DNA from: JAHBVL01 sp963712055 | GTDB taxonomy: Bacteria; Chloroflexota; Chloroflexia; Thermomicrobiales; UBA6265 | Assembly: GCA_963712055.1 (NCBI GenBank) | Contig: CAVQGN010000008.1 | Span: 12,287 to 76,286 of the forward strand | Reading direction: 5' to 3' | Length of the DNA: 64,000 bases | Shown: positions 62,262-64,000 of the stretch, one piece after another | Layout of the letters: each line of letters starts with the position of its first letter | How positions within the stretch are numbered: position 1 is the stretch's first letter | Notes under the pieces: generated by a model | Database searches by the model: none | What the model was told of the DNA's origin: nothing | Seen by the model: only the letters and a program-made list of their open reading frames with translations | Program-made: the position numbers and the translations under genes

Positions 62262-64000
62262 ATGGATAATAAACGATTCGATAGCCTGACCAAGGCACTC
62301 GCCTCGGGGCAATCCCGACGCTCGGTCATCAAGGGCCTCCTCGGTCTGGGCGGTGCTGCTGCCGTGGCGACGGTGCTTCCAGACGACACCGATGCGCGCC
62401 GCAGTAGGCTCCTCTCCACGCCGACCACCGTTCCACCCACGACAACCCCCGCTCCCTGCCCGGCCGGAACAGCGGTCTGCTCGACCAATGTCACCGGCTG
62501 CTGCGCCGTCTGTCCGCCGCAACGATGCTCCGGGCCGCACCGTCACCTGCGAACGCGAGTGCTGCTATGAAGAACTCGAGTGCTGCGATGGTGAGTGCTG
62601 CGCGCCCGGTGATGTCTGTCTCGCCCGCGTCTATAACAGGTCGACCAGCGCGTTCGAGGAACGCTGCTGCCCGGTCGAGGAAACCTGCGACGGCGGCTGC
62701 TGTCGCGATGGCATTTGCTACTGGGATCTTATCCAGACTGCCGATGCCGACGATGACGACGATGACGGTCTCGAATCGAACGCTCCTGCTGCCCGCCCTC
62801 CGGCACGTTCTGCCCGTTCATGGGCTACGACGATATCGGTGTCTGCTGCGACGGCGACACACCAGTCTGCTGCCGGGACGATACGGCTACCCGATCTGTA
62901 TTCGCGAAGACCAGTGCTGCACCGTCAGCGACTGCCCGGTCCTCGAGGGCCAGGGCGAGGAAGCCTGCTGGAATTGCAGAGAAAACACTTGTGTCCCGGT
63001 TCCACGCGGTGACCAGGGTGGCTGTGACGACTGCTGGGGCTGCAGTGGCATCCAGGAATGCGTTGCCAACCCGACCGCCAATGGTGAGCCTTGCGGTGGC
63101 GGGTTCGGCGACGACGGCACCTGCGAACCAAACACGAACGAGGTCTTCTACTGCGAGGCAACGAACGTCTGCTGCGATACCGTGAGCGAAGCCTGCTGCG
63201 ATGTCGACGGCTGTTGCGGCGGACGGTCTGCTTCGGTGGTCAGAGCGGTCGCGACTCCTGTTGTCCGACCAGCGAAGGCAAACTCTTCTGCTCGACGGCC
63301 CAGGAATGCTGCGAAGACGCCAGCACCGAGAAATGCTGTGGCTCTGCCGGTTGTTGCGCCGGCCAGTGCTTCGACAATGCACAACGCCTGCTGTCCGAGC
63401 GATACCAGCTTCGTCTGCACCTATCGCGGCCTCTACGGCGACGACGATGATGACGATGATGACGATGCCTGCTGCACCAATGACCAGAACTGCTGCGGTA
63501 TGGACGGCTGCTGTACGGGCAGCTGCAACGACGCTGGTCGCTGCCGCGTAGAGGGTCAGACCTTCGCCTGCGGTCCCGATTGCTGCGACAACGCCACCGA
63601 GAACTGCTGCGGCGACTACTGCGCCAATCTCTGGTCCGATGACAGCGAGAACTGCGGCGCTTGCGGCAATGTCTGTGGCGAATGCGAAACCTGCTCCGGT
63701 GGAACGTGCGTCCCGCGCGAAGGTTCGTGCTCGGATGGCGGAACCTGTGTTGCTGGTGTCTGCACCTACGACTTGCCCATATTCAAGTCGGACGGCTCAA
63801 CGCTGATCGATGGCGCTTGCTTCACGCTCTACGAGGGTGCCTGTGGTCCGAACGGAGCTCCAGTTCGATCTGAGCAATGTGTCGGCCCAGCTGACGCGCA
63901 GGATGGCAGCAATGGCCGCACGATCTTCACCGATCTCCCGGCCGGCGACTACTGCGTCGTCGAAACCACCGTGCCGACAGGTTACGCCGGCGGCGGACCA
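62262..64000 (+). CDS. Cys-rich secreted protein with SpaA-like domain, several frameshifts, cut by window edge
   Basis: Starts at the ATG at 62262 (AAGGGGAGCGGA just upstream) with MDNKRFDSLTKALASGQSRR, nearly identical to the leader at 55220. Coding sense then passes through successive frames at about 62520, 62775, 62883, 63225 and 63385. In each piece the homology to the 55220 protein is kept (CDGECCAPGDVC; TFCPFMGYDDIGVCCDGDTP; GGCDDCWGCSGIQEC) or the CC-module style is continued. A nine-Asp run lies at 63440-63466. The last 220 nt encode a SpaA/CnaB-like domain (GACFTLYEGACGPN, TIFTDLPAGDYCVVETTVPT) running off the edge. As written, translation stops at 62570. Confidence 0.8.

Overview
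The window looks like a chromosomal segment of an uncultured Chloroflexota bacterium, most likely of the Thermomicrobia/Thermomicrobiales type. This is inferred from gene content only: secreted proteins with a SRRSVIKGLLG-type leader, LPxTG-like wall anchors (single-membrane envelope), an F420-type luciferase-like oxidoreductase, heliorhodopsin, and moderately high GC. No rRNA or tRNA gene was found to confirm it.

Layout. 1-9.2 kb, minus strand: a DUF2254 membrane protein (cut by the window edge), a DUF937-like protein, then a peptide-scavenging cluster (AbgT-type transporter, peptidase T, M20 dipeptidase, penicillin-acylase-type hydrolase). 9.3-11 kb, plus strand: a thioredoxin-fold protein overlapping an isoaspartyl dipeptidase. 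11-16.8 kb, minus strand: acetyltransferase, DUF1269 protein, SulP transporter with an extra C-terminal membrane domain, AI-2E exporter family protein and a membrane protein. 17-23.7 kb, minus strand: one giant glycine-rich repeat protein of about 2,240 residues with a signal peptide and an LPATG anchor, read in three segments because of two compensating frameshifts. 24.4-25.2 kb: heliorhodopsin. 25.6-39.8 kb: conserved chromosomal genes (IF-1, DUF1269, Cu/Zn SOD, ECF sigma factor with membrane partner, CBS protein, GH51 arabinofuranosidase, UDP-glucuronate decarboxylase-like protein, acetyltransferases, YugP-type metallopeptidase, 3-hydroxyacyl-CoA dehydrogenase, FUSC protein, homocysteine S-methyltransferase).

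40-64 kb is an accessory region. On the minus strand it carries scattered phage-type genes in virion order: portal, head-tail adaptor, head-morphogenesis fragment, virion structural protein, amidase and holin-like protein. Between them lie plus-strand genes (MFS transporter, LLM oxidoreductase, GIN-domain/cupredoxin fusion, secreted proteins) and a REP-associated tyrosine transposase flanked by palindromic REP arrays. Three related cysteine-rich secreted proteins, two glycosyltransferases, a sugar epimerase and a GIY-YIG nuclease follow. Five intergenic clusters of one inverted-repeat superfamily (core like GTCATTCTGAG...GAATCTC) occur at 3.3, 39.8, 57.5, 60.1 and 60.9 kb.

Several genes from 19.8 kb on are broken only by small indels, with coding meaning kept on both sides: the giant protein, two cysteine-rich proteins, the MFS transporter and the epimerase. 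That suggests uncorrected consensus errors at least as much as decay, and it should be settled before any of them is called a pseudogene.
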